Assembly (NCBI RefSeq): GCF_000429985.1
Contig: NZ_AUCX01000022.1
Span: 1-64,000, forward strand
Direction of reading: 5' to 3'
DNA from: Maridesulfovibrio bastinii DSM 16055
GTDB taxonomy: Bacteria; Desulfobacterota; Desulfovibrionia; Desulfovibrionales; Desulfovibrionaceae
DNA: 64,000 bases
Below the pieces are notes generated by a model, which saw nothing but the letters and a program-made list of their open reading frames with translations, did no database searches and was not told where the DNA came from. Positions 8,621-15,592 of the stretch are shown one piece after another. Position 1 is the stretch's first letter, and every line of letters starts with the position of its first letter. The translations under genes and the position numbers were made by a program.

Positions 8621-10505
8621 CTGCCTGCCCTCCAGCCAGTTGAGTTGTCTGCTGTTTCAGGCTTTCAGAGAGAGCCTGCCGCACGTCCACGCCATTTTTT
8701 TCCAATTCTTCAACCAGCGCTTGAACATTTGCACGGGCCGAATCCAGCATTTTTTGATTATCCATTCGTTCCTTTTCCTTAGCCGAACGAAGAACACCTT
8801 CCGGCAGTTCAAGATTTTTGCTGATCTCCCGGATAAGTTTTTCATCATCAACCCAGCCCGCAAAACGCGGGTTGTCAGAAATGGCCAGAATAGTCTGCAT
8901 ACGTTCAAGCTGAACCTCCTTGGCCATCAGAACAGAAGTTCCGGTAGCGATAATTTCATAATCTCCCTTGATCTCAGACCGGGAGTTGAACTGCATATTC
9001 CAGAAATACATTTTACGGAAAAAAGGACGGGTGATGTTTTCGTCATGTGATTTGACAAGGTCTTTCAGAATCTGGTGGGCCGCACCGATGAGCATGGAAA
9101 GCCCTCTGGCGGTTTTACCTGCTCCGCGCATCTGCGAGCCGTCACCACCCATAAAACGGGGTACGGACATATCATCCACCATGTCATTGAAAACACGCAC
9201 AAGAGCCATAAGCTCGTTGGTGTAGGAAGGCACTGAGAAAAATTTAAGAGCTTTGTTCATGTCTTCAACAGAGGAAAAAGCCCAGAGCTTGAAAGGATAG
9301 ATATCTCTCGGATCTTCACCGGGCCGTATCGCACTCATGTTGACACCGACCTGCGGCCCGCATGAAACAGCAGCATTATCAAGCAGCATACGCATGGAAG
9401 CGTTGAGAGCCTTCTGAGGGTGCCGCAGCAGCTTTGGCAGACCGTCACCCCAGATTGAATCCTCATCCTTTACAAAGTAATCAAACTGATAAGGTATTGA
9501 AGAACCTTCAAGAGGATTGATAACCGCTTTAATTACCAGATCGCCGAGCATCCAGACATTGGCCGGAAAAACATCGGCGGCGTTTTCCTCCGGTATCTCA
9601 AGTCCCACACTGCTAAGCTGATTACCGCTGAGGCTTCCCCAGAATTCATACACACGGTAGCGTTTTTCAGTCCGGTGAGTGTTTTCGCCTGTTATGCCGT
9701 TTCCTTTAAAAGCTTTATATGAATCAAGGTCGCCGTCATTATGGTCTTCAAGATACCTGCGAATCAGTTTTTCCTTGAATCCGGGGTAAGCCAGCAGGTC
9801 CAGAACCTGCTGCCTGTTGTAAATATGATCCTGAATTATAAATTCGCAGTCACCGAGTGCAGTTGCATTAGGGTCGGGATAAATATTCCAGACAGAGACA
9901 TCTTCAAAATACGGTTTCAGTTCTGTGGACTGCGATTTTTCAAGCCGCCATGAACCGTCCTGCTGAACGGCATAGGCTTCCCGGTATTCTTCCCGCACAA
10001 GCGGCCCTTTCAGAATTCCGGTTCCGTATTTAAGTTTCTGCTCCATTACGGACCGGCAGACACTGCGGTATGATTTTCTTCCACTGCCGCCCACAAGCTG
10101 GTCGGCAATTTCGTTACCCATCTCAGTGCATGATTCTTTCGCCTGTTTCTCAATATAATTTTCAAGTTCATCACTTGAAATCTGCTGTCCCTGCCCGGCG
10201 GCAAGCTGCTTGTAGTGGCTGACTATGGAAGGATGCAGTTCCGGTCGCGGAGATGGTTTCAAATCCCAGTTTCTTTCTCCGGTGGAAGGAAAAAGCAGGT
10301 CCATAACCTGAGTCATAACGGTATTCATTTTGACTCTTGTTGACGGAACATAAATTTTGGAGCGTTTAATCTTTTTAATCTCGCCCTGTTCATAGCGGCT
10401 TTTTACCTGCAGGTAGTCCTTGGTCCAGCTATCCTCCTTGGCACTGCGGGCTTCCTCAGCTTCGGTAAAAAGCTTTTTTATGAATACACCGAGATCAGCG
10501 CTCAT
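8595..10505 (-). CDS. Phage portal protein (podovirus type)
   Basis: A 636-aa protein. The start is the ATG at 10505, which overlaps the upstream TGA (ATGA); a longer frame is disregarded. Features of short-tailed phage portals are seen: an N-terminal helical clip region (KKLFTEAEEARSAKEDSWTK), the IYVPSTRVKMNTVMTQVMDL helix, a central beta region with 'DVSVWNIYPDPNATALGDCE', and the C-terminal long helix plus Gln/Ala-rich crown tail (LKQQTTQLAGGQADEAGGHA). The portal dodecamer is the DNA entry channel and binds TerL and the adaptor. Length is normal for the class. Confidence 0.85.
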   Translation of the reverse strand: MSADLGVFIKKLFTEAEEARSAKEDSWTKDYLQVKSRYEQGEIKKIKRSKIYVPSTRVKMNTVMTQVMDLLFPSTGERNWDLKPSPRPELHPSIVSHYKQLAAGQGQQISSDELENYIEKQAKESCTEMGNEIADQLVGGSGRKSYRSVCRSVMEQKLKYGTGILKGPLVREEYREAYAVQQDGSWRLEKSQSTELKPYFEDVSVWNIYPDPNATALGDCEFIIQDHIYNRQQVLDLLAYPGFKEKLIRRYLEDHNDGDLDSYKAFKGNGITGENTHRTEKRYRVYEFWGSLSGNQLSSVGLEIPEENAADVFPANVWMLGDLVIKAVINPLEGSSIPYQFDYFVKDEDSIWGDGLPKLLRHPQKALNASMRMLLDNAAVSCGPQVGVNMSAIRPGEDPRDIYPFKLWAFSSVEDMNKALKFFSVPSYTNELMALVRVFNDMVDDMSVPRFMGGDGSQMRGAGKTARGLSMLIGAAHQILKDLVKSHDENITRPFFRKMYFWNMQFNSRSEIKGDYEIIATGTSVLMAKEVQLERMQTILAISDNPRFAGWVDDEKLIREISKNLELPEGVLRSAKEKERMDNQKMLDSARANVQALVEELEKNGVDVRQALSESLKQQTTQLAGGQADEAGGHAA

Positions 10506-11089
10506 TTTACAGCCCTGCCTTTGTTCAACGGACGGGATGAAAACCACCAGCCCACAGCAGAGCTGGACATAAAAACAGTGTTGGTCACGATATAGCGGAC
10601 CATTTCGTTGGCGGTGCCGGGATCAACCAGCACATTTTCCGAGGCCAGATATCCGGTAAAATGCTGATATGTGGACCATGTTATCCAGCACAGAAAAGCT
10701 GTCATAAACGGCCTGGTTATTCCGCGCACAAAATCGGCAACAACAAGCAGAAAATCCGCCCATGTTTTTTCACTGCCTTTGGAATATGTCGCGGCATCGT
10801 GCAGCAGCGACTGCTGATAGTTCTGACCGTCGATTATAGTCTCGGTCATCGCCCTGTCTTCACGGGATTTCTGAACAGCGATATCCCCTTCCGCTTTGAG
10901 CATTTCTATCTGCTTGTCGGTCATCTCCATTTCCTGCTGATGCTGAAGGGTCAGAGTCTTGCGTTTCTGCCATTCACTTATCCAGCTGGAGATTCCACCA
11001 AAAATATTCTGAAAAATTGTAGCTACCCCACCGGTTCCGATTCCCAGCAGGGAAGAACCGACAAGATCAAATAATGCGGCATCAGCCAT
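10502..11089 (-). CDS. Putative holin (3-TM, GTA-holin-like)
   Basis: A 195-aa protein. The N-terminus is Gly-rich and amphipathic (LVGSSLLGIGTGGVATIFQN), residues about 40-85 are a charged helix, and the C-terminal half has two clear membrane spans (FMTAFLCWITWSTYQHFTGY region and VRYIVTNTVFMSSSAVGWWF). The segment ending in 'FVRGITRPFMTAFL' matches the arrangement of 3-TM holins of gene transfer agents and related phages. It lies between the DUF5675 endolysin-like gene and the portal. Role as holin is inferred from membrane topology and lysis-gene neighbours. Confidence 0.6.
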   Translation of the reverse strand: MADAALFDLVGSSLLGIGTGGVATIFQNIFGGISSWISEWQKRKTLTLQHQQEMEMTDKQIEMLKAEGDIAVQKSREDRAMTETIIDGQNYQQSLLHDAATYSKGSEKTWADFLLVVADFVRGITRPFMTAFLCWITWSTYQHFTGYLASENVLVDPGTANEMVRYIVTNTVFMSSSAVGWWFSSRPLNKGRAVK

Positions 11090-11528
11090 TATCGGCCTCC
11101 CTTATTTCAAGCAGCAGGTCACGCCCCTGCATGGCATTTAAAAATCTGCGGTAGGTATGTCTGGAGTTTCCAACAGCAAGCTGGCCCCACAATTTGCAGA
11201 TGCAGGAGCCAAGCAGCACGCATCCCAGAGAATGGGAGCGGTAGCCCAGTGATTTATCCCCGGCTACGTTGCCGCTGTGTGATTGAATGGCGATGCGCTG
11301 AGGAACATTGCGAAACTGGTAGACAAAGCCGTTCCAGTGGGCGGACCAGCGGCGAAAAAGCAGATAAGTATCCGCCGGGATACAGGAGATGGAATTCTGG
11401 TTTTCACGCCACGGCAGCTCAATGGAAAAGCAGGTGAACCCTGCAAGGGGGATGGTCAGAACACCAAGTGTTCCCTGATCGGTATAAGGACGGCGCAGGA
11501 TAGTTCCTTCAAACGGAGGATTTTTCAT
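11082..11528 (-). CDS. DUF5675 family phage protein (lysis-module)
   Basis: A 148-aa protein matching the DUF5675 pattern: an N-terminal RPYTDQGTLGVLTIP strand, the 'SIELPWRENQNSISCIPADTY' block with its conserved E-x-P-W, then the H-S-G-N (IQSHSGNVAGDKSLGYRSHS) segment and the GCVLLG strand. The His/Cys arrangement (SHSGN ... GCVLLG) resembles the active-site spacing of L,D-transpeptidase-fold enzymes, so peptidoglycan activity has been suggested for the family, but that is not demonstrated. It is encoded with two small membrane proteins, supporting a lysis role. It overlaps its neighbour on both sides. Confidence 0.75.
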   Translation of the reverse strand: MKNPPFEGTILRRPYTDQGTLGVLTIPLAGFTCFSIELPWRENQNSISCIPADTYLLFRRWSAHWNGFVYQFRNVPQRIAIQSHSGNVAGDKSLGYRSHSLGCVLLGSCICKLWGQLAVGNSRHTYRRFLNAMQGRDLLLEIREADNG

Positions 11529-11875
11529 CAGCGCCCCATCCTGTTGAAATAATCCCAGCAGGCCATGCCCACAAAACCGATTCCGGCAGTGGCCATAATT
11601 TTAAAAAACATCAGCCAGAAAACACGCCGGCCTTCAAGCATGGCTCCCACAGCTTTGTGGTGCTCACGCATGCGCTCAATGCCTTTGGAGTGTTCACCGC
11701 CGCCGATATCACGCACCATGCCCATAAAATGCCCTACTTCTCTGGCGGCTTCGCCATCCAGACGGCAGGAGCAGGCTCCGTTTTCCAAAGCGCAGGCAAC
11801 GCCTTTGCTGATACCTGCGGCAACAGCATCGGCAATTTCTTTGCTAAGCCGGGAATCAAAAACAGGTTCGCTCAC
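11528..11875 (-). CDS. Small phage membrane protein of the lysis module
   Basis: A 115-aa protein from a GTG start at 11875. The N-terminal 60 residues are soluble with a short Cys cluster (ALENGACSCRL); a single hydrophobic helix lies near the C-terminus (FWLMFFKIMATAGIGFVGMA). The ATGA overlap with the DUF5675 gene places it in the same operon. Its N-out or N-in topology cannot be fixed from sequence. It could be a second holin, an antiholin or a spanin-like protein; the evidence does not separate these. Confidence 0.6.
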   Translation of the reverse strand: MSEPVFDSRLSKEIADAVAAGISKGVACALENGACSCRLDGEAAREVGHFMGMVRDIGGGEHSKGIERMREHHKAVGAMLEGRRVFWLMFFKIMATAGIGFVGMACWDYFNRMGR

Positions 11876-12081
11876 ATCAGACTCCGTATTAACCGCCCGT
11901 GTCCGGCCCAGTCAGACACGGACGGTCGGCGAGGTTATAAAGGCAAAAGGAAAGCCTCCATACATACGGATTTTAATAACACGGGTTTTTCAGCGAGGAC
12001 GCGAGAGATCGCCACAGATCGGCACAGATCAGCAGAAAGGGGGTTGACAGGGATTAATTAGAGGGATGAAAAAGAAGAATA
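11876..12081. promoter_or_regulatory. Divergent intergenic region between late genes and the plus-strand HTH gene
   Basis: About 205 bp with no gene. It contains an imperfect inverted repeat (CCGTGTC near 11899, GACACGG near 11914), a doubled CACAGATC motif at about 12014-12030, and a TTGACA hexamer near 12044 that could serve the plus-strand gene at 12082. As the gap before the leftward lysis/virion genes, it is a plausible site for a late promoter and for binding of the HTH protein. No start site can be pinned down. Confidence 0.4.
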
Positions 12082-12336
12082 ATGATGACAGACACAGACA
12101 AAAGTATAGCTATCCCACAGGAAGTGGTTGAAAACCATATTCTGCATGGCAAAACACTGGTCAAATCATGGCGGGAGCACCTAAACATGACCAAGAATGA
12201 AGTCGCCGCCAAGATGGGAATTACTCAGGCCAGCTTTTGCCAGATGGAGAATAACCCTAAATCATTGCGCCCAAGCACATTAAAAAGAATTGCTGATGCA
12301 ATGGGGATTAGATGGGAGCAGTTGGAAGAGGAATAA
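12082..12336 (+). CDS. XRE-type HTH transcriptional regulator (repressor/antitoxin-like)
   Basis: An 84-aa protein; the ATG at 12082 is followed directly by a second at 12085. Residues about 33-80 are a classic XRE/lambda-repressor helix-turn-helix (HLNMTKNEVAAKMGITQASF). The N-terminal segment (IPQEVVENHILHGKTLVKSW) is the short lead-in seen in small HigA-like antitoxin regulators. It is one of few plus-strand genes in the prophage and diverges from the lysis/virion genes, so it may regulate that region. The next plus-strand gene follows after 49 bp. Whether it is a phage repressor or an antitoxin is undecided. Confidence 0.75.
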   Translation: MMTDTDKSIAIPQEVVENHILHGKTLVKSWREHLNMTKNEVAAKMGITQASFCQMENNPKSLRPSTLKRIADAMGIRWEQLEEE

Positions 12337-12385
12337 TACTATGTTAACCTCCTTAAATTACGAATCACAATTAAAAGGAGTTAAT

Positions 12386-12661
12386 ATGCAACTAGACTTC
12401 ATAAAAACGATAAAATATCGAGACAAAGAAATTAGATTTTATGAAATAGAAAATGTCGTTTACTTCTGTCCTGCGGATATTTGTGCCGCCGCAGATATAA
12501 GTTTAAACGGGTGCCAATTTAACAAAGCCCCAGCATGGAGCAAAATTGAAGTTGTAAATTCAACATGTTCAAATGATGATTTTTCTGAATGGTTTATTTT
12601 AAATTTCAAAAACTATGGGGATGGAAAATTAATTATTTTCCCAAGTGATTTTGAATGGTAA
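12386..12661 (+). CDS. Small hypothetical protein, possibly BRO-N-related
   Basis: A 91-aa protein started at the ATG at 12386, which has an AAAGGAG ribosome site 5 bases upstream. Its beginning (IKTIKYRDKEIRFYEIENVV, then YFCPADICAAADISL) follows the strand pattern of BRO-N antirepressor domains, in which a short beta hairpin leads to 'W/YF-x-A-x-D-V/I-C'. It is shorter than a full domain. It lies downstream of the HTH gene and ends 5 bases before a bidirectional terminator. Base composition is more AT-rich than the virion genes. Function unknown. Confidence 0.55.
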   Translation: MQLDFIKTIKYRDKEIRFYEIENVVYFCPADICAAADISLNGCQFNKAPAWSKIEVVNSTCSNDDFSEWFILNFKNYGDGKLIIFPSDFEW

Positions 12662-12666
12662 AAAAT

Positions 12667-12696
12667 AAAGCACCCCGCCACATGACGGGGTGCTTT
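12667..12696. terminator. Bidirectional terminator, copy 1 of a duplicated hairpin
   Basis: Arms AAAGCACCCCG (12667-12677) and CGGGGTGCTTT (12686-12696) pair perfectly around an 8-base loop. A/T tracts on both sides allow termination in both directions: the plus-strand small gene ends just before it and the minus-strand antitoxin gene ends 28 bp after it. The core from 12669 to 12696 recurs identically at 13442-13469. Confidence 0.9.
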
Positions 12697-12723
12697 ATAA
12701 TTTAACAACACTATAATTAATAT

Positions 12724-13035
12724 TTATCTGGCTTCACAATCAGGAGTAGACAAAACCTTACGCACCATTTCAGGTTCCTGAGCAATAATTTTAAGATATG
12801 CTCTGGTTGAACCTTCAGGTGTACGGCGATTCTGTTCCCAATGGCGAACAGCAGATAAAGACAATCCGAAAGCTTTGGCAAAGCCTATTTGAGTCATATT
12901 AAGTTTTTCACGAATACTTCGGACATTAATTTCTTCAGGAATATTAACCCTGTATTCAGAATCTTCCATTTCACCTTTGGCTATGGATACAGCCTGTTCA
13001 AGACTTTTGAGGATACGCTCTCCAGCACTGGACAT
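12724..13035 (-). CDS. HigA-type antitoxin with HTH domain
   Basis: A 103-aa protein; the ATG at 13035 sits 1 base after the toxin stop, so the pair is coupled, and an upstream in-frame ATG at 13065 is disregarded. Residues about 40-95 form an XRE helix-turn-helix (IREKLNMTQIGFAKAFGLSL followed by SAVRHWEQNRRTP), the signature of the HigA/MqsA-like antitoxins whose partner precedes them. It should bind the toxin and autorepress at the palindrome in the promoter (13398-13412). The C-terminal part is short and without other motif. Confidence 0.85.
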   Translation of the reverse strand: MSSAGERILKSLEQAVSIAKGEMEDSEYRVNIPEEINVRSIREKLNMTQIGFAKAFGLSLSAVRHWEQNRRTPEGSTRAYLKIIAQEPEMVRKVLSTPDCEAR

Positions 13036-13036
13036 A

Positions 13037-13375
13037 TTACATTTCCTCCTCGAGGCTCTGCACAAGAATCTGCACGAGCTTCTTCATCATATTGCGTTCA
13101 GCTTTAGTCAGGTTGGATTTTTCGTTTTTGGAGAAAAGATTCAAGGCAAATAGTGGCACCTTACAATCATGATAATAATAAACCACTCTGTATGCACCGC
13201 TCTTTCCTTGCCCACATCCTGCAAAGCGAACTTTCCTAATCCCGCCGGTTCCTTCCATAATGACACCGGCAGTTGGATTTGCTGCTAAAAAATTGACAAG
13301 CTCCCTATGTTCATCAGAATTCATATTTGAACGCTTGATGTCTTTTATAAATTCAGGAGTTTCAATTACAGTCAT
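13037..13375 (-). CDS. RelE/HigB-type toxin
   Basis: A 112-aa protein from the ATG at 13375 (MTVIETPEFIKDIKRS). Upstream ATGs at 13387, 13393 and 13405 are less likely because they fall at or upstream of the predicted transcription start. The family pattern is clear: 'ETPEFIKDI' start, 'NPTAGVIMEGTGGIRKVRFA' core, 'KSGAYRVVYYYHD' strand and 'LNLFSKNEKSNLTKAERN' end. This is the RelE-type mRNA interferase fold with the basic and aromatic residues of such toxins. Gene order toxin-antitoxin is that of higBA. Confidence 0.85.
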   Translation of the reverse strand: MTVIETPEFIKDIKRSNMNSDEHRELVNFLAANPTAGVIMEGTGGIRKVRFAGCGQGKSGAYRVVYYYHDCKVPLFALNLFSKNEKSNLTKAERNMMKKLVQILVQSLEEEM

Positions 13376-13390
13376 CAACCTAGTCATATG

Positions 13391-13421
13391 CATATAGTAC
13401 TCCATTGGAGTAGTAAGTCAA
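13391..13421 (-). promoter_or_regulatory. Toxin-antitoxin promoter with palindromic operator
   Basis: On the minus strand a -35 TTGACT (13416-13421), 16-bp spacer and -10 TACTAT (13394-13399) precede the toxin gene. Overlapping the spacer and -10 is the palindrome TACTCCA-A-TGGAGTA (13398-13412), perfect arms of 7 bp around one base. A dimeric HTH antitoxin bound here would block RNA polymerase, the standard autoregulation of higBA operons. Confidence 0.75.
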
Positions 13422-13441
13422 GGTCTATCAATTACACAAAC

Positions 13442-13469
13442 AGCACCCCGCCACATGACGGGGTGCTTT
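13442..13469. terminator. Terminator hairpin, copy 2 of the duplicated hairpin
   Basis: Identical over 28 bp to 12669-12696 (arms AGCACCCCG and CGGGGTGCT, loop CCACATGA). It lies 10 bp after the stop of the minus-strand BRO-N gene, which it would terminate, and upstream of the toxin promoter. On the plus strand a TTTCTTTTT tract follows it. The two copies form a direct repeat with a 773-bp period spanning the toxin-antitoxin operon. Confidence 0.85.
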
Positions 13470-13479
13470 CTTTTTAATC

Positions 13480-14163
13480 CTATCTTCCGATTCCTTTTGC
13501 TTTATCCCATCTGGCTCTGGCGGCTTTGCGGGCTTTTTGGGAGCGGAGGGTTGCGGCTTCTATTTCTTCCGGTGTTTTTACTTCTGCTGATTTTCCGGTC
13601 AGGATTGCTATCTGGGTGTTGAGGTATTCTTTAGCGTAGTTCACCTCCTGCGGGGTGAGGGAATTGAGCGGGTCGGCCGATTTTCTGCCTAGTGCGCTCT
13701 GCATGGTGGTCACGGCCTTTTCCAAAGCGTCCTGCGGCTGCCAGACTTCCTTTTCCTTAAGCAGGATGCACCACTTGGTCAGCAGCGGATACAGTTCCTT
13801 ATGCAGATCAAAATCTGCCGGAGCGTTATCCTGCCCCATTTCATATTTTCCGGTTCTGCGCAGGCTGGGTATTACTTCCGCTGTTATCCACTTGCGGAAC
13901 TTTTTAGCCTCCGGCTTACGGCTTTTAAATATCAGAGCATAGAGGCCGGACTCGGAAAGCATTGTCATTTCCTGATTTCTTCCAAGCGAATCGACGATGT
14001 GGGTTTTACCCACCTCATCTTCATCAAGTCTGCGAGGAGTTTCTCTGTTATCTAAATCCAAAACTCTGCAAACATCCTTGGCCACAAACCATGTGCGGCC
14101 GTCCTGCTCCTGCTGAACACGCACAACTGTATCCCCGAAATCAAAAGGTATAATTTCAGACAT
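13480..14163 (-). CDS. BRO-N domain phage antirepressor-like protein
   Basis: A 227-aa protein; the ATG at 14163 is chosen because the BRO-N homology starts at once (MSEIIPFDFGDTVVRVQQEQ) and it overlaps the upstream stop. The domain runs to residue about 100: 'DGRTWFVAKDVCRVLDLDN', 'TPRRLDEDEVGKTHIVDSLG', 'MTMLSESGLYALIFKSRKPE', 'FRKWITAEVIPSLRRTGKY'. BRO-N proteins bind DNA and often act as antirepressors. The C-terminal half is helical and basic near its end (SQKARKAARARWDKAKGIGR) and matches no antirepressor domain I know. Confidence 0.85.
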   Translation of the reverse strand: MSEIIPFDFGDTVVRVQQEQDGRTWFVAKDVCRVLDLDNRETPRRLDEDEVGKTHIVDSLGRNQEMTMLSESGLYALIFKSRKPEAKKFRKWITAEVIPSLRRTGKYEMGQDNAPADFDLHKELYPLLTKWCILLKEKEVWQPQDALEKAVTTMQSALGRKSADPLNSLTPQEVNYAKEYLNTQIAILTGKSAEVKTPEEIEAATLRSQKARKAARARWDKAKGIGR

Positions 14164-14380
14164 GGCGAACCTCCGGCACATCGAGGCTGTCCACCAGCCC
14201 GTCAATGCGCTCCGAGAGGACTTCAAGCATGGTCAGCTGGCCGGGCAAAATCTGCCCTTCCCCCTGAATGGTTTCCAGAAAAGTGTGATGAAGTAAAAGT
14301 CTGGTGAGTTCCTGAATGTCCAAAGCCTGCTGATACGAGGTTTGAACAACGCTTTCAGGTGTTGTTGAAGAGTTAGGCAT
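14156..14380 (-). CDS. Hypothetical small phage protein
   Basis: A 74-aa protein, Gln/Leu-rich and helical (YQQALDIQELTRLLLHHTFL), with no membrane segment. It overlaps the BRO-N gene start by 8 bp, so the two are co-translated, and a GGAGG-type site is present just before its ATG (TAGGAGGCTATT). Small helical proteins next to BRO-N genes are common in phages of these bacteria but unnamed. Function unknown. Confidence 0.65.
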   Translation of the reverse strand: MPNSSTTPESVVQTSYQQALDIQELTRLLLHHTFLETIQGEGQILPGQLTMLEVLSERIDGLVDSLDVPEVRHV

Positions 14381-14435
14381 AATAGCCTCCTAGATTTTTT
14401 TGAGTGGTATTTTTGAAATTAAAAATACCGGGAGC

Positions 14436-14639
14436 TCAAAACCGCTCTAGGTGGGCGGCGAGAGGTTTTTCCCGTGAGGGTATTCTATAGCCTCCACACT
14501 CCCGGCAAATATCTTGGCGAAATTGGATAGGAATAAAGCACTGCATACAAGAACAGAAAGTCCTGTTCACTGGACACAAAAAAACCGCCAAACTATCGGG
14601 AGCGGATACCGACCTAGATTCTGAAGGCGTTTTGAGCAC
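14436..14639 (-). CDS. Possible small Cys-rich protein (weak)
   Basis: A 67-codon frame from a GTG start with no good ribosome site. Its interest is an ordered set of cysteines (CPVNRTFCSCMQC, then ICRECGG) as in a zinc ribbon or knuckle. That pattern is hard to get by chance in a non-coding frame, and the region otherwise would be a 364-bp gap, but the weak start and lack of recognised relatives keep confidence low. If not a gene, the region holds only short inverted repeats. Confidence 0.35.
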   Translation of the reverse strand: MLKTPSESRSVSAPDSLAVFLCPVNRTFCSCMQCFIPIQFRQDICRECGGYRIPSREKPLAAHLERF

Positions 14640-14744
14640 CTGAGCTGATAAAGCCAGAAAAGGATTCTGGTGTCAAGGGGGTTGTTAATTTAGGAATAAC
14701 GGAATAAAGGATTAAGAAATATTCTCAATAAAAAGGACTGCGAA

Positions 14745-15152
14745 ATGACTATACTTATTGGAATTGCTGAGACTATTCTTATTCTGGTTTTATTTCACTT
14801 CATAGTACCAGTTATTATCAACTCAACAACTGGCAACAGCTGGATTAAACTACCATTATTTTTAATAATGGGTGTTCTAGCAGGATGCTTTATGGTTTGG
14901 TTGTCGTATGTTCCATATTTTTTAATTTTCATTTGGATAGCATTGCAAAAAACCGCACTTGATCAGATCAAATCACCTGAATTTTCAATGAAAGTTGGAT
15001 TCATCCCGAATAAAAAATTATTTTACATTTCATCATATAGTTACATAATTGTTGCATGTATTACGGCATACTTTTTTCAAATTGAAGTTCAGCCAGTAGC
15101 AGATGGCCAATTTATCCCGTTATGGAAGGCATTATTATCTAACTTTATATAA
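14745..15152 (+). CDS. Small polytopic membrane protein of a cargo cassette
   Basis: A 135-aa protein with about four membrane helices: 3-24 (ILIGIAETILILVLFHFIVP), about 35-55 (LPLFLIMGVLAGCFMVWLSY), a continuing helix to about 68, and about 90-112 (FYISSYSYIIVACITAYFFQ). It starts at an ATG with an AAAAGGA site. It opens a three-gene plus-strand cluster inside an otherwise minus-strand region, and is visibly more AT-rich than the flanking phage genes. I recognise no family. Context suggests lysogenic cargo rather than a phage-growth gene. Confidence 0.65.
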   Translation: MTILIGIAETILILVLFHFIVPVIINSTTGNSWIKLPLFLIMGVLAGCFMVWLSYVPYFLIFIWIALQKTALDQIKSPEFSMKVGFIPNKKLFYISSYSYIIVACITAYFFQIEVQPVADGQFIPLWKALLSNFI

Positions 15153-15172
15153 TTTAAATTTAGGAGATAAAT

Positions 15173-15550
15173 ATGGCTATTTCTAACTATAATGCTGCCG
15201 CTACTATATTTGAAGATATTCCTCATACATTTGTAGCACTTCAAAAACTAGTCATGGCTATGGAAGATTATTGCAAAGCAAAAAATAAACGCATTTTTTG
15301 GGGAAAAGACAAGGGCCTTAAGGCATATCAAAAATTTGAAAAATGCTTAAAAGACACATTAGACAGTATGATTATAGATGGCTGTATATCACATTCAACA
15401 GAGATTTCAGAATGTAGAGATAACATTTTACAACTTATTAAAATATTTTCTCAATGTTTTCCAAACTGGCATAAAGCATATAACTTTGCTTACGAATATT
15501 TTTATATAAATAGTGAAATAGCTGAAAGTCACATTGCTAATTTATTATAA
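15173..15550 (+). CDS. Hypothetical soluble protein of the cargo cassette
   Basis: A 125-aa, mostly helical protein starting 20 bp after the membrane-protein gene, with a TAGGAG site 6 bases upstream. It has no signal or membrane segment; scattered aromatics and cysteines (EDYCKAKNKRIFWGKDKGLK; CISHSTEISECRDNILQLIK) give no known motif. Codon use is AT-rich like both neighbours, indicating a shared origin. Encoded between two membrane proteins, it may be their cytoplasmic partner, but that is conjecture. Confidence 0.65.
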   Translation: MAISNYNAAATIFEDIPHTFVALQKLVMAMEDYCKAKNKRIFWGKDKGLKAYQKFEKCLKDTLDSMIIDGCISHSTEISECRDNILQLIKIFSQCFPNWHKAYNFAYEYFYINSEIAESHIANLL

Positions 15551-15592
15551 TCATAGTCAACTAATGTAGAACAACTGTCAGTTTATAAAAAT

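Noticed and set aside
8577-9050. A 157-codon plus-strand frame opposite the portal gene
   Set aside because: Shadow of the portal and staple-like genes; no independent support.
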